Source: Ryuthela nishihirai (Eukaryota; Arthropoda; Arachnida; Araneae; Heptathelidae). From it: a stretch of DNA of 64,000 nucleotides. The stretch is taken from assembly GCA_038380435.1 (NCBI GenBank), contig JAWZYU010000013.1, forward strand, positions 7,092,401-7,156,400. The letters run 5' to 3'. The first letter of the stretch is position 1, and each line of letters starts with the position of its first letter. Under the pieces are notes generated by a model, which saw only the letters and a list, made by a program, of their open reading frames with translations, searched no databases and had not been told where the DNA came from. Below are positions 46,345 to 57,000 of the stretch, piece by piece. A program made the translations under genes and the position numbers.

Positions 46345-46545
46345 AGATATTATTAATTGTTCATCAACAGTCGTTGTGGATGACCTTGATGCTCTTTCTG
46401 CACATTCTTGTCTGCTTGACTCGTTGAGTGCTGATCAAAATGTTCAGAATCTTGCATTTACCCACCTGAATATGAACAACATAAAGTAATGTTCCTTAGC
46501 TTCCACAACTTGAAAATTTTTGCCACTGTGAACATATCTATTTTA
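46345..46545. other. Spacer between RTE copy and mariner relic
   Basis: No feature seen except the TA dinucleotide at 46544-46545 that precedes the mariner-like terminus. Confidence 0.4.
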
Positions 46546-47737
46546 TTGGGTTGTTGCAAATGAAATGGCCATTGAATGACATCAGGTTTCTACTGGTTGC
46601 AGAAGAAAGCAAGCACTGAGGTTTATGCAATTTTTTTTATGTCGTGGCAATGTCACACGTGGGTGATGCAATTGTAGCATTTGTTTCTTTCAACAAGCAT
46701 TAAACATTGAATACTACCGACATCAAGTCAATCATGGAACCCAGTCAATTAAGGTTGCTATACCTTTACGAGTTCAAATTGGGAAAGTCTGCAGCGGCTG
46801 CAGTAAAAAACATCAATAAAGCATTCGGTGGAGGAACAACTAATGAGAGATCCGACGTTGGTTTGCCGATGAATGAGAGATCGCCGTTGGTTTGCTAAAT
46901 TTCACTCAGGAGATTTGAGGCTATGAAATGAACCCTGTGGCATCTGTCTTTCCTCCATTGATTCCAGTGAATTAAAGGATTTAATCGAATCAGATTGGGT
47001 TGGGTTGTTTTACCTCTGAGCGGCACTTTTTTGCACACCATGGGCTAAATGGCCAGGTCACATGGACCCCGAAGGCTCAGAGAAGGTTGGGGGAGGGGAC
47101 CCACTGGAACAGCTGTTGGGAGACAGATGGTAGCCTCCCGTCAAGGCCATCCAGCGTGTTCTTTAACGTGCACAGGATATGGCTCTCCCGCACACGGGGC
47201 CACGGCTTAACGTCCCATCCGACGGACGGCGGCCTTTCCAAGCCCAGCGGTGTCCCCTACTGACCGTGGGCAGGGCGGGAAATTTTGCGGAGATAAATCT
47301 CAACGCTGACCCAGCGGGACTCGAACCTGGAAACTACAGATTACGAGCCTGGCGCGCTACCGACTGAGCCACCCCCGCCCCTTTCGAATCAGATCCACAA
47401 CAAACTGTATGAGAGATCACCCAGACACTAAATGTACACTTTTCAATCGTTCACCGCACTTGGCAATAATAGGAAAAGTAAGGAAACTCGACAAGTGGGT
47501 GCCTCACGAACTTACTGATGAAAACAAAGCATGGCGGTGTTTGGAAGTGTGCTTTTCTCTCTTAAGAAGAAGTAAAGAAGAAAGGTTCCTGCAACGAATT
47601 GTGACTGTGGATGAGAAGTGGATATTCTATGACAATCATACATGTTCGACGCAGTGGTTGGAAGTGAAAGATTTCCAGGAAGGACTCCAAAGGCACTTTT
47701 GCATCCAAAGAAGATGTTGTTTACTGTATGGTGGTCC
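46546..47737 (+). pseudogene. Mariner-like transposase relic, split by a SINE
   Basis: The left terminus TTGGGTTGTTGCAAATGAAATGG after a TA resembles mariner terminal repeats. The N-terminal DNA-binding part follows (46732 on: LRLLYLYEFKLGKSAAAA), the SINE-A insertion lies at 46996-47384, and then the catalytic part (GKVRKLDKWVPHELTDENK, RIVTVDEKWIFYDN with the first catalytic aspartate). It ends abruptly at 47737 against an RTE 5' fragment, losing the last two acidic residues and the right terminus. A stop and frameshifts in the N-terminal part confirm that it is dead. Confidence 0.88.
46996..47384 (-). mobile_element. SINE-A, full length with perfect 10-bp TSD
   Basis: A 389-bp minus-strand copy. 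On its own strand it starts AGGGGCGGGGGTGGCTCAG (A box), has a B box GGTTCGAGTCC, the conserved GGATGGGACGTTAAGCC and a CAACCCAACCCA tail. Perfect CGAATCAGAT duplications flank it (46986-46995 and 47385-47394). It has the least-decayed body of the family here and is a good reference copy. Confidence 0.95.
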
Positions 47738-47893
47738 ACAAGAGAGCATCTCTTTTGAAAGGTACTAATGGTCTGCATCACGAGAAGGTGGGGTCGGACA
47801 TTAGGTGCTAGGCCTGGCCAGTTCTATGCATCAACACAGGGGATTGGCGCATAGCTCTCCTTCCAGTGACTACCTATCTACCATTTACAGACC
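47738..47893 (-). mobile_element. Orphan 5' end of RTE-like LINE
   Basis: 156 bp matching the first part of the RTE leader (from CCACAAGAGAGCATCTC to CCATTTACAGACC) fused to the truncated mariner. No other element sequence is adjacent. Confidence 0.85.
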
Positions 47894-48034
47894 TGAATAA
47901 AAATAGTTAAATTATATATTAAACGAAAGTAAATTTCTTCCCAAATAATATGATATTTACACGAAACATGATTTTTACTCCTTTTAAAGATTTTTTTTTT
48001 CAGTGTGGTATACTTGAAAACATCAGCCAGCATT

Positions 48035-48165
48035 TTACAAGGTGTTTTTTTGCTGAGGTCCTTGCCATCCTCACAGACCTTCTGCTATGGCATATAAACT
48101 GACAGGCTCCTGCCAGACCTCTGTGGCAAGCAGCTTCTTGAAGGGGTTTTTATTTTTTATTTACT
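48035..48165 (+). mobile_element. SINE-B 3' part
   Basis: Body of SINE-B from GCTGAGGTCCTTGCCATCC to the GCAGCTTCTTGAAGGGG end and T-rich tail. The tRNA-like head is absent. Confidence 0.82.
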
Positions 48166-48359
48166 TGGATTGCTTGCATTAATTGGGATTTTCTGTCTGG
48201 TTTAGGAAATGGAGGAATAGTTACTATGATGCTTTTTTTTGTTTATCAAACATTATGAATCTTTTCTTTGGTTGTTAAATTTTGATCTTTGCTAAATGTT
48301 GAAAAGTCAGTCCACCAAAGCCAAAAACATTGTCTGTATCGTCAGAGTGGAACAGCCAA

Positions 48360-48375
48360 AATACTGAGGGGGGGG
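48360..48375. repeat. G-run
   Basis: About 14 consecutive G residues (GAGGGGGG...GTGAG). Length is likely variable or unreliable. Confidence 0.8.
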
Positions 48376-48419
48376 GGGGGGTGAGTTGTTTTGAAAATAA
48401 TTCAATATGAACATAAAAA

Positions 48420-49265
48420 TTCATAATTTAAAAAAAGGAAATTTTGTTAAAGAGAGAGGGGAATAAAATGTCTCATTGAGTTTAGTGGGGGGGAGCCCTT
48501 TCCGAAATTGCCCTCCCACATGAGGATTGATATCCATGCCAAGGAAGTACTTTTTGCTTCCATATCCAAAACTCATACACTTTCAAAAATCCATAGAAGA
48601 TCAAAGTTTTTTTACTAGAAAACAAAGAAATAATAAAAGAAAAAATAACATATAATCTAATAATAATAAATAAATATCCCCTCAAGCAGATACTTGCCAC
48701 AGAGGTCTGACAGGAGCCTGTCAGTTTATATGCCATAGTAGAAGGTCTGTGAGGATGCAACATTAAATAAACTATCCACAGCAACAAGTAGTAAGCTGGT
48801 CATCAGATGTAGCATAACTTTGAAAAATTGATAATTTACAATCGGCAGAAAGATCGGTAATTTATGGAAATAAAGTATATCTACAGAAATGAAAACTGAG
48901 GTTTAATTTTAAAAAATGGAATAAAATACTATCTTTATACAGGGAGTTTACAAACCAATTTGTTGGGAGAAAGCATTTGACTTAAATAATCCATGTAAAC
49001 AACTTGCCATGTCAAAGAAGTCCTTTTTACTTCCATATCCAATACATCATTCATTTAAAAAAAAACCATACAAGATCAAAGTTGTTTTACAAGAAATAAT
49101 AAAAGAAATATTAACATATAATGTAATGCAGTGTTAAATAATATCCCCAACAATTTGTAAAGCCAGCCATCTGATGTAGCATAACTCCAAAAGATTGATA
49201 GGTCAGCCGACAGGAAAATCGATAATTTACGGAAATAAAATAAATCTACAGAAATTAAAATGAAG
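48420..49265 (+). repeat. Diverged tandem duplication (~0.45-kb units), first unit carrying a SINE
   Basis: Shared landmarks in both units are AAGTACTTTTTGCTTCCATATCC / AAGTCCTTTTTACTTCCATATCC, AAATAATAAAAGAAA, TAACATATAAT, CATCAGATGTAGCATAACT / CATCTGATGTAGCATAACT, and TCTACAGAAAT. The first unit (about 48530-48900) contains an extra SINE-B insertion that the second (about 49003-49265) lacks. Confidence 0.8.
48668..48765 (-). mobile_element. SINE-B 3' part inserted in duplicated unit
   Basis: Reverse complement gives CATCCTCACAGACCTTCTAC to the GAGGGGATATTTATTTATTATT tail. It is 5'-truncated. The empty counterpart is at about 49118-49140. Confidence 0.85.
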
Positions 49266-49520
49266 GTTAATACTGACTAGATGCATGGTGCCATTATCCT
49301 ACATCCCAGAAGAACTCTTTCTATAAACATTCACTATAGAGCATTTTACTGCATGTGTGAGTAATAACTAGGTCACTACACTAAACTGCACCTGCTGCCA
49401 ATGTACTTTAATTGCAGGGAACTTTGGAACAGCAACTCAGCTTGCTTCCTCTTTCTAAGAAAGTTCACACTACTTACAGTTTCAATTTTAAGACACGAGA
49501 GACACATAGAATGCTAGGAT

Positions 49521-52500
49521 CATCATCATCATCATCATCATCATCCTCAAGCAGCCATGGGCTACGGAGGTCCAACCAGACCGCGCAGTTTAATTCTCCA
49601 AGCATATCTGTCCTGAGCTACATCTGCTGCATCCGGCCACTGTACACCAATTCTAACAAGGTCCTGTTTGACATTGTCTGCCCACCGCATCCTAGGTCTC
49701 CCCCTCCTTCTGAGGCCTCCAGGCACACTGTTCATAACCCTATTCGCCAATCTATAATTATCCATACGGGCAACATGGCCAAACCAGCGGAGTCTCTCTC
49801 TGCACAATATGCTGGTTAAAGGAGGTTGCAGACTCCTTTGCCTAACCTCATCATTAGTTACAAAGTTAAACCACCTAATACCCAAGATACTGCGTAAGCA
49901 TCTAGAATCAAAAGCATCTAGTTTCCTGTTATCTTGCTTACACAGCGTCCAAGTTTCACTACCATAACTAACCCTAGAAAGAACCAAACTATTATACAGT
50001 CTAATTTTAGTCTTTAGGTGTATACGCCTATTTCTCCACAATCTCCATAGATTCTTAAAAGTCCCGGCAGCAATACCTATTCGTCTGTTAATCTCATGCC
50101 GCACATCACCAGTATCAGTTACGCAGCTCCCAAGGTAATTAAACTGTGACACCTGCTCAAGACTGCAACCATTCAGATTAACTGAATCACAACCTGCCTG
50201 ACCAATTTTCATCACTTTAGTTTTCTCTCTGTTTATAACCAAACCTACTGTACTACCAGTCTCATCAACAGTTCGAATGAAAGAGTTCATCTCATCAACA
50301 TCATTTGCCAAAAGGGCTAAATCATCAGCATAATCTAAATCAGAAATTTTCGTATCTCCAGCCCATTTAAGGCCAAAAGCTTTCCCTTGAAGTGAATTTC
50401 GCATAACATAATCAACAACCAAACTAAAGAGAAAAGGAGACAAAATGCACCCTTGTCGAACACCAGAAGTAATGCTAAACCAATTGCTACAAGCCTTACC
50501 AACTCTCACACATGACTCAGTGTTATTATAGAGAGCTTTCATTATGTTAACTAACTTGTCTGGTATACCATATGATCTCACAATCAACCACAAATTATGA
50601 CGATCAACAGAGTCGAAAGCCTTTTTGAAATCAACAAAGCTAGCAACCAAAGGTTTCTGAAATTCTAAACATTTCTCAAGAATCTGCCTAAGTGAAAATA
50701 TCTGATCTACACATCCCCTACCATTTCTGAATCCACATTGCTCATCACGCAATTGCCTGTCAACCAGATTCTTAATTCTATTAAGCACAATCATGGAAAG
50801 AACTTTACCTGGAACGGAGAGTAGGCTGATACCCCTATAGTTATCACAAGAACTGCGATCACCTTTTTTGAAAATAGGGATAATAATAGCTCTGGTAAAA
50901 TCTTTAGGAACCATGCCTTTATCATAAAAGTTATTCAAAATTTCAGTCATCCAAATGGTAACAGAAACATTCCCAGCTCTAAGCATTTCCGTAGTAATTT
51001 CATCCACCCCTGGGGATTTATGAAGTTTAAGTTTAGAAATAGCCAAACTAACTTCAGATTGTGTTATAGGGCCAACATTAAAGCCAACAATGCATCTATC
51101 ATCATTGCAAACAATGGGAGTAGAACTAACCACATTGTTTAGAACATCACTGAAATGCTCAGCCCACCTAGCCATGACAGAATCCTCACCTTCTATAACC
51201 TTGCCTTGTTTATCCTTCAATCCCTGTATACCTGTTCGTTTTCTACCACACAAAACATTAACTATCTGGTACAGCTCTCTGCTGTTGTGCTGTCTAACTG
51301 CTTCCTCAGCTTTGTCAGCAAGGCCATCAAGCCAAAGATTCTTATCAGTAGCTAACTGATTCTTTACACGTTTATTAAGTTCTTTGTAATGCTTTCTATT
51401 AGGACTACTAGGGTACTGATTAAGGACATTCCTGCAGTTCCTTCTTTCTGAAATAAGCTCAAGTGCCTTATCACTTAAATAATTCTGCCTCCTCTGCTCC
51501 TTTTTCCCTAAAAGAGTACTGTTAGTTTCCAAAAAAGCCTGTTTAAAATGGCCCCATTCTTCCTCAACTTCAGTATTAAGCAAACCATGACTGTCATAAT
51601 GACTAAGTAACCTATCATGGTAAGCTTTAGCTATAACTGGGTCTTTCAGAGCTTCAGTATTAAAGGTAAATTTTTTAACCCTAGCACAACACTTTTTAAG
51701 TTTAAGTTGCAAGACACTTTTAACAAGGTAATGGTCAGATCCAATTTCAGCTCCCCTATATGCCCTGGTATTCCTAACAGAACTAGCCCATTTGCTGTTA
51801 ATTAATATGTAATCAATCATATTCTTATGCAGCCCATCAGGTGAAACCCATGTGTGTTTATGTATGTCGCGGTGTTTGTAATATGTGTTAGTTATTCTGA
51901 AACCATTTAGTTTACTTACCTGTAGGAGACGTTGCCCATTGCCATTGCAGCTACCAATACCAAAAGGGCCTATTACTCCTCCCCAAAGGTCAGAGTCAGT
52001 ACCAACTTTGGCATTGAAGTCACCAAGAACAAGGGTAATATCTCCTTTCTTGACAGAATTCAAAATATCCTGAAGTTGTCTGTAAAACCTATCCTTCTCA
52101 TCCTCATCAGAATCCTCAGTGGGGGCATAACAGCAGATAACATTCAAGTCTTTAATGCTTGTCTGAAATTTTGCTGTAAGAAACCTTTCATTAATGCACT
52201 CATATCCTAGAAGAGCATCACTAGCATGTCTGCTGAGCAGCAGACCCACGCCTTGGTGATGCTTTCCATCCTCCCTCCCTGTAAAGAGAAATTTAAAGTT
52301 ATTTTTAAGTATCTCACCTTTACCTGTCCATCTGGTCTCTTGCAAGCCTAGAATATCTAGGTTATAGCGCTGGAATTCCTGCATGAGGACATCAAGAGAA
52401 TAATCTCTATGTAATGTCCTCACGTTCCACGTTCCTGCAGAGAGAAAATGATTAGTAGGATTTTTAAAGAAATTAGGTTTATTGAGATTGGTAGGGCCAA

Positions 52501-53187
52501 CAATATCAAACAGCCCCCTGATCGCAGGCATGGGGCAAAGACCTGTTCCTCCTCCGCTAAAGGCTGAAGTCACCGATGCTGGTAGGAACTTCAGGCACCA
52601 CCTTTTCAAGTGGACTTTTTCAAGAACCATATGGCGTGCCTGAGACACATTACTCCAGTTTAGGCTTGACGATGCCCAACTAGCAAAGTAAGGTTCAGGT
52701 ACCTGCGATGGCCTCTGATTAGGATTATCCACCAGCTGATATAAGGTATCCCATGCCTCTGTTCACTTAGAGCTGGCAACCCAGAAGCAAACAGAAAACA
52801 CAGCGGCAGACTCTCCCTCAACAGAGGCCCACCAGTGCAGCAAGTCCAGGATCCATAATCAAGCTCAAATCCATAAACAAGTCCAGTCTAGTAGGTATAA
52901 ATGGTCAGCACCAGGACCCTGTGAAGTTGACCACTCCTCAGCAGGGTTGAAAAAAAAAGAAAAAAGTGGCCATAGATGACCAGATCAGTAGGCCATACTG
53001 AACTGGCAGCCCTCCCCTTCCGTTCCCTTCCAAAAGAGAATATCTCTTTTGAAAGGTACTAACGGCCTGCACCACGGGAAGGCGGGGTCGGACATTAGGT
53101 GCTAGACCTGGCCGGTTCTGTGCATCATCACTGGGGATTGGTACACAGCTCTCCTTCCAGTTTACGCCTAGCTACCATTTACAAGCC
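49521..53187 (-). mobile_element. Complete RTE-like LINE with intact ORF and perfect 10-bp TSD
   Basis: A 3,667-bp element on the minus strand. Its 5' end reads GGCTTGTAAATGGTAGC, followed by a 455-bp leader, a single ORF (52732-49562), a very short 3' UTR and a (GAT)n tail (49521-49545 on the plus strand as CAT repeats). ATGCTAGGAT is duplicated exactly at both ends (49511-49520 and 53188-53197). A single ORF with endonuclease and RT, a minimal 3' UTR and a short tandem-repeat tail are hallmarks of the RTE clade (BovB relatives). Intact coding and perfect TSDs mark a recent insertion. Confidence 0.97.
49562..52732 (-). CDS. RTE-clade retrotransposon endonuclease/reverse transcriptase, intact
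   Basis: A 1056-residue polyprotein that would nick target DNA and reverse transcribe its own mRNA (target-primed reverse transcription). Residues ~98-340 form an apurinic-type endonuclease/exonuclease/phosphatase domain with N103, E132 in GLQETRW, D238 and N240 in LGDFNAKVG, D307 in MIDYIL, and D333/H334 in GSDHYLV. A charged linker spans ~341-600. The RT spans ~605-850 with D701 in FVDFKKAFD, GVRQGCILSPFLFS (757-770) and YADD at 801-804. The C-terminal region ~915-1056 has YGSETWTL, LRWFGHVARM and the basic RRRGRPRMRW (1008-1017), typical of RTE/BovB tails. All expected catalytic residues are present. The start is the first ATG of the open frame; the ~95 residues ahead of the endonuclease are poorly conserved, so translation could begin later. 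Confidence 0.96.
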   Translation of the reverse strand: MDNPNQRPSQVPEPYFASWASSSLNWSNVSQARHMVLEKVHLKRWCLKFLPASVTSAFSGGGTGLCPMPAIRGLFDIVGPTNLNKPNFFKNPTNHFLSAGTWNVRTLHRDYSLDVLMQEFQRYNLDILGLQETRWTGKGEILKNNFKFLFTGREDGKHHQGVGLLLSRHASDALLGYECINERFLTAKFQTSIKDLNVICCYAPTEDSDEDEKDRFYRQLQDILNSVKKGDITLVLGDFNAKVGTDSDLWGGVIGPFGIGSCNGNGQRLLQVSKLNGFRITNTYYKHRDIHKHTWVSPDGLHKNMIDYILINSKWASSVRNTRAYRGAEIGSDHYLVKSVLQLKLKKCCARVKKFTFNTEALKDPVIAKAYHDRLLSHYDSHGLLNTEVEEEWGHFKQAFLETNSTLLGKKEQRRQNYLSDKALELISERRNCRNVLNQYPSSPNRKHYKELNKRVKNQLATDKNLWLDGLADKAEEAVRQHNSRELYQIVNVLCGRKRTGIQGLKDKQGKVIEGEDSVMARWAEHFSDVLNNVVSSTPIVCNDDRCIVGFNVGPITQSEVSLAISKLKLHKSPGVDEITTEMLRAGNVSVTIWMTEILNNFYDKGMVPKDFTRAIIIPIFKKGDRSSCDNYRGISLLSVPGKVLSMIVLNRIKNLVDRQLRDEQCGFRNGRGCVDQIFSLRQILEKCLEFQKPLVASFVDFKKAFDSVDRHNLWLIVRSYGIPDKLVNIMKALYNNTESCVRVGKACSNWFSITSGVRQGCILSPFLFSLVVDYVMRNSLQGKAFGLKWAGDTKISDLDYADDLALLANDVDEMNSFIRTVDETGSTVGLVINREKTKVMKIGQAGCDSVNLNGCSLEQVSQFNYLGSCVTDTGDVRHEINRRIGIAAGTFKNLWRLWRNRRIHLKTKIRLYNSLVLSRVSYGSETWTLCKQDNRKLDAFDSRCLRSILGIRWFNFVTNDEVRQRSLQPPLTSILCRERLRWFGHVARMDNYRLANRVMNSVPGGLRRRGRPRMRWADNVKQDLVRIGVQWPDAADVAQDRYAWRIKLRGLVGPP

Positions 53188-53197
53188 ATGCTAGGAT

Positions 53198-53634
53198 ACA
53201 TGATATAAATAATAAAAATAATTCTGGGAATACACAGAAATAATTTTATGGCAGAAAAGAGTGTAAAACAGGAGGGGGGGAAATGGCAGTATGTTCCTCA
53301 GAATTACTTCCAAAATCTGATATTTTCAAAAATTGATTTTTTTTAATTTTTAGCAGAAAATATTCAAAAATTAAGGAAAAATTTGTTGATAATAGTTCAA
53401 TTCAAACTTGTGAGCTTAAATCAGAATATTGCCTCAACAAAGGGGAAGGTTAATACACAAATCAGCAATCTATTGACATCCTTGATCTCTCATTGCAGAT
53501 TCTGTCAACACCTATGTTCGACGGTGACCTGGGAAAGGTTAAAGCTAACTTACAAGTCTACTCACAGCTTGTAACTGTTGTAGGCAATTCTTGCTTTCAC
53601 TTCAGTCACACATCAAGCTGATTATGTCCCGAAG
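53198..53634. other. Spacer between two LINEs, no gene recognised
   Basis: AT-rich, with G-run and T-run patches. It ends at the putative TSD of the I/Jockey-type element (TATGTCCCGAAG, 53623-53634). Confidence 0.45.
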
Positions 53635-53659
53635 TTGGTTGGTTGGTTGTTTGGGGTTT

Positions 53660-53700
53660 TTTGGCGCAAGAGCAACAGGGCTATATTGCGCCAAACAAAA
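53660..53700 (-). other. 3' UTR stem-loop of the I/Jockey-type element
   Basis: TTTGGCGCAA pairs with TTGCGCCAAA across a ~20-nt loop just before the tandem-repeat tail, positioned where stringent LINEs carry the RT-recognised 3' hairpin. The pairing is seen directly; the recognition role is inferred from related families. Confidence 0.55.
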
Positions 53701-54019
53701 AGATATAAACTGATAAAAGTCATTTAACCCACAACCAAATTTAAAAGACACAGAAACAAAACCAGCACAAGGAAGATAAGTAAAAAGGACAAAAAAGTAA
53801 CAACAAGTGTAAAAATCGACAATAAAAAAGGGTGTATAGGACCCAATAAAAAACAGAAACAAGTGTAAAATCAAGTTAGCAAAGTAAAAAGGTTCATAAA
53901 CGTGTAAAATACCCAGTAAAACGTAAAAAATCAAAGACAGGTGTTAAAAGTGAGCCATCAGATAAAAGTTGTCCAAGTGTAAGTGGCTCGGACGTAAAAT
54001 TGTGAAAGTTAAAATAGAG

Positions 54020-57000
54020 TCAACGTTCAAAGTTAAAAGCGGGGCATGAAAGTAAAATATGTTTCATCATTAAAATGATATCACAAAACTCGCACTTAGG
54101 GTCATCGTCCGCCTTGAGAAGAAAAAAGTGTGTTAAAAACGAGTGACCTAAGTGGAGCCGAGCAAGTACAACTTCTTTCTTGTGATTCCTGCGAAAACAA
54201 GACTGCCACGGTTTGACAATGGGCTTCATCTCGAAAAGCTTATTACCGACCTGTTTCAGACCAAGATCTCTGCCACTGTGCCCAGAGCTCGGTGGAAAAA
54301 CGCTGCCGGAAGTCCACATATGGAACCGGCAGCGGAGAGTCCGACAAGGGCGTGGCTCACTTGGCAGCAGCGTATGCCAAGTCATTGCCCCTGATTCCGA
54401 CATGACCAGGCACCCAACAGAAGAATCGTGGTCGCTGCCAGACGATGGAGCTGCTGGCGAATCATGGAGAGAACAGGGTGAGGCCAATGCCTCACCGAGA
54501 TCAAAGCCTGCAGCGAACTAAGCGAGTCGGTGTAAAGCACACACCGACAATGATGCTTAGCTGCTATGTGGTCCAAGGCAATGCCGATAGCATGCAACTC
54601 TGCAGTAAAGATGGAACACTGCTGTGGGATCTGGTGTGCAATGATTACATCACAGCAGACTATGGTCAATCCCACTGATGTGTCGGACTTTGAGCCATCT
54701 GTAAAGACAGGCAAGAAGTCCGAGTGCGCAGCACGATGGCTGGCAGAGTTGCCGGTACACACAGTCGGGTGTAAAGGCTTTCCCCGTCCTGAACAGGAAA
54801 AAATCACAGGAAGTGGAAACAGCGAGCCAAGGTGGAAGTGGCTCAGCTGTCGACTGTGCAATGCTATCAAGACTGATGTTGATGTCTCGCAGGTAACCTT
54901 GGACACGCAAACAGAAAGGACGAATGGCAGTCGGCCGATTCTGGTATAATGTTTCCCACCTGGGACCGAAAACGCAGTCCCAAGTGGGATGGCCTGGCAG
55001 GGATCGCAATTTTGCTGCATACTGCAGTGACAACTGCTGATGGTGAATAGATAATGAAGGTTTGTCGATCTCAACATAGAGACTGGACCGGTGAAGTGTG
55101 GAAGGCTCCCGTGTACACATGGAGGGCCTGATGATGGAGGGGGTCCAGCACTTTCACCACCAAATCCCAGGCAGAGTAGTACACCTGGGATCCGTAGTCC
55201 AGTTTCGACTTGACAAGTGCACGGCAGAAGCGGAGCAAAGAACATTGGTCCGCCCCCAAGAGAGGGGAGGAGAGGACCTTGATGATGTTCAATGCCCGTG
55301 TACACTTGGACCTGAGCTGTCGAATATGAGGCAAAAATGTCAATTTCCAGTCGAAGATGAGACCGAGAATCTAGGTCTCTGCCACACTGGAATTATGTTA
55401 TCCCCGAGCTGCAGCTCGGGGTCCAGATGAAGATTACACTTGCGGCAAAAGTGCATGCAAGCTGTCTTCTGTGAAGAGAACTGGAACCCATTGGTTCTCA
55501 CCCAAACCGAGAGATTGTTCAGGGCAGTTTGCAGTTGTCATTCAATGACCCTAATGCTGGACGATGAGCAAAAGATGCTAAAGTCATCAACATAGAGGGC
55601 ATTGCCTACAGTCGGAGGAAGTTGCCGTGTAATGGAATTTATCTTGACAGCGAAAAGCGTAACACTCAGGACGCAGCCTTGTAGCACCCCCTGTTCTTGG
55701 GGGAAAGGCAGCGACAGAGTGTTGCCGACACAAACTCGAAAACTACGAGAAGATAAAAAGTTTGCGATTAAGATCGGCATGTGACCTCACAAGTCAAAGC
55801 TGTGAAGGTCATAAAGAATGCCGAATCTCCATGCCGTGTCGCACGCCTTTTCAATGTCAAAGAAAACTGACACCAGATGCTCTCGACGTAAAAACGCACT
55901 CCTGAATGCCGATTCGAGGCGAATCAGGTGGTCTAAAGTAGACCAGTGCCTGCGGAAGCCACACTGGGTGTTGGAAAGAAGGCAGTGATGTTCCAAATAC
56001 TCTGCCTGGTATTTACCATCCTTTCCAACACCTTGCAGACGCAGCTCGTCAACGCAATTGGACGATGATTGGAAGGAATCTTTGTATCTTTGCCTGGCTT
56101 AGGCCAAGACGATGGCCTCCTGCCAGGAGTCCGGAAACTGCTCCTCGATGAAAATACGGTTGAAGAGTCGGAGCAGTCGATCCTTACTCGATGGTGAGAG
56201 ATGTTGGAGCATGGCATAATGGACATTGTCTGGCCCGACGACAGATGCACGAGAAGTGTGCAGAGCAAGATGAAGCTCCTCCACTGTGAATGGCCTGTTG
56301 TAAGACTCCAGGCCATTTGAGTGGAAGGACAGTGGAGAGTGCTCGGTCCTGCTCTTCTGAGCCAGAAACTCGGGGGAGTAGGAGGACAGAGAAGAGATGG
56401 TGGAGAATGATTCCCCCAGAGTGTCGGCAATTGTTTGAGGATCAGCAATTGCCTGTCCATTGTGCTCCAGGATCGATAATTAGTGGGATGTGTACTTCCC
56501 ACCCATCTTCCAGACCCTATTCCACACGACCTTAGAACTGGTCGTGCGGGTGATAAAAGAAGTATATTTGATCCAAGATTCCTTCTGGCTCTGGTGCCGG
56601 ACGAAATGGGCTTTCGCCCTGGCGCGTTTGAATGCTTCAAGGTTGGGGGATGTCGGATATCTCTGAAACACCCTCCAAGTCTTGTTCTGAGCCTTATGAG
56701 CTGCGGTGCAGTCGGGATTCCATCACGGTTCGCCACTGCAACATTGATTGGCCCCTGGATGACAGAGTGCTCCAGTCAGCCCGATCAAGCCTCCACCGGG
56801 AGACACGCGAAGGGCTGCAAGGGCCCCCATGGGAAATGGTGCTCTCCAAGGGGAGGTGATTGCTTCCATAGGGGTTGTCCTCGACCTCCCATGTAAAGAG
56901 TGAAAGGATCGAGGAGGAGCAGATGGTAAGGCCAATGGCAGTGAAAGTGCAGGTTGGGGAGTGAAAATACATACTGACACTGGTGTTCAACAGGGAGAGC

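Noticed and set aside
48482..48787. 101-codon minus-strand ORF with hydrophobic stretch
   Set aside because: It crosses a SINE-B insertion and a tandem duplication; no conservation between the two units.
51090..52210. Several 60-90-codon plus-strand ORFs opposite the RTE polyprotein
   Set aside because: Antisense shadows of the intact ORF, repeated in every RTE copy.
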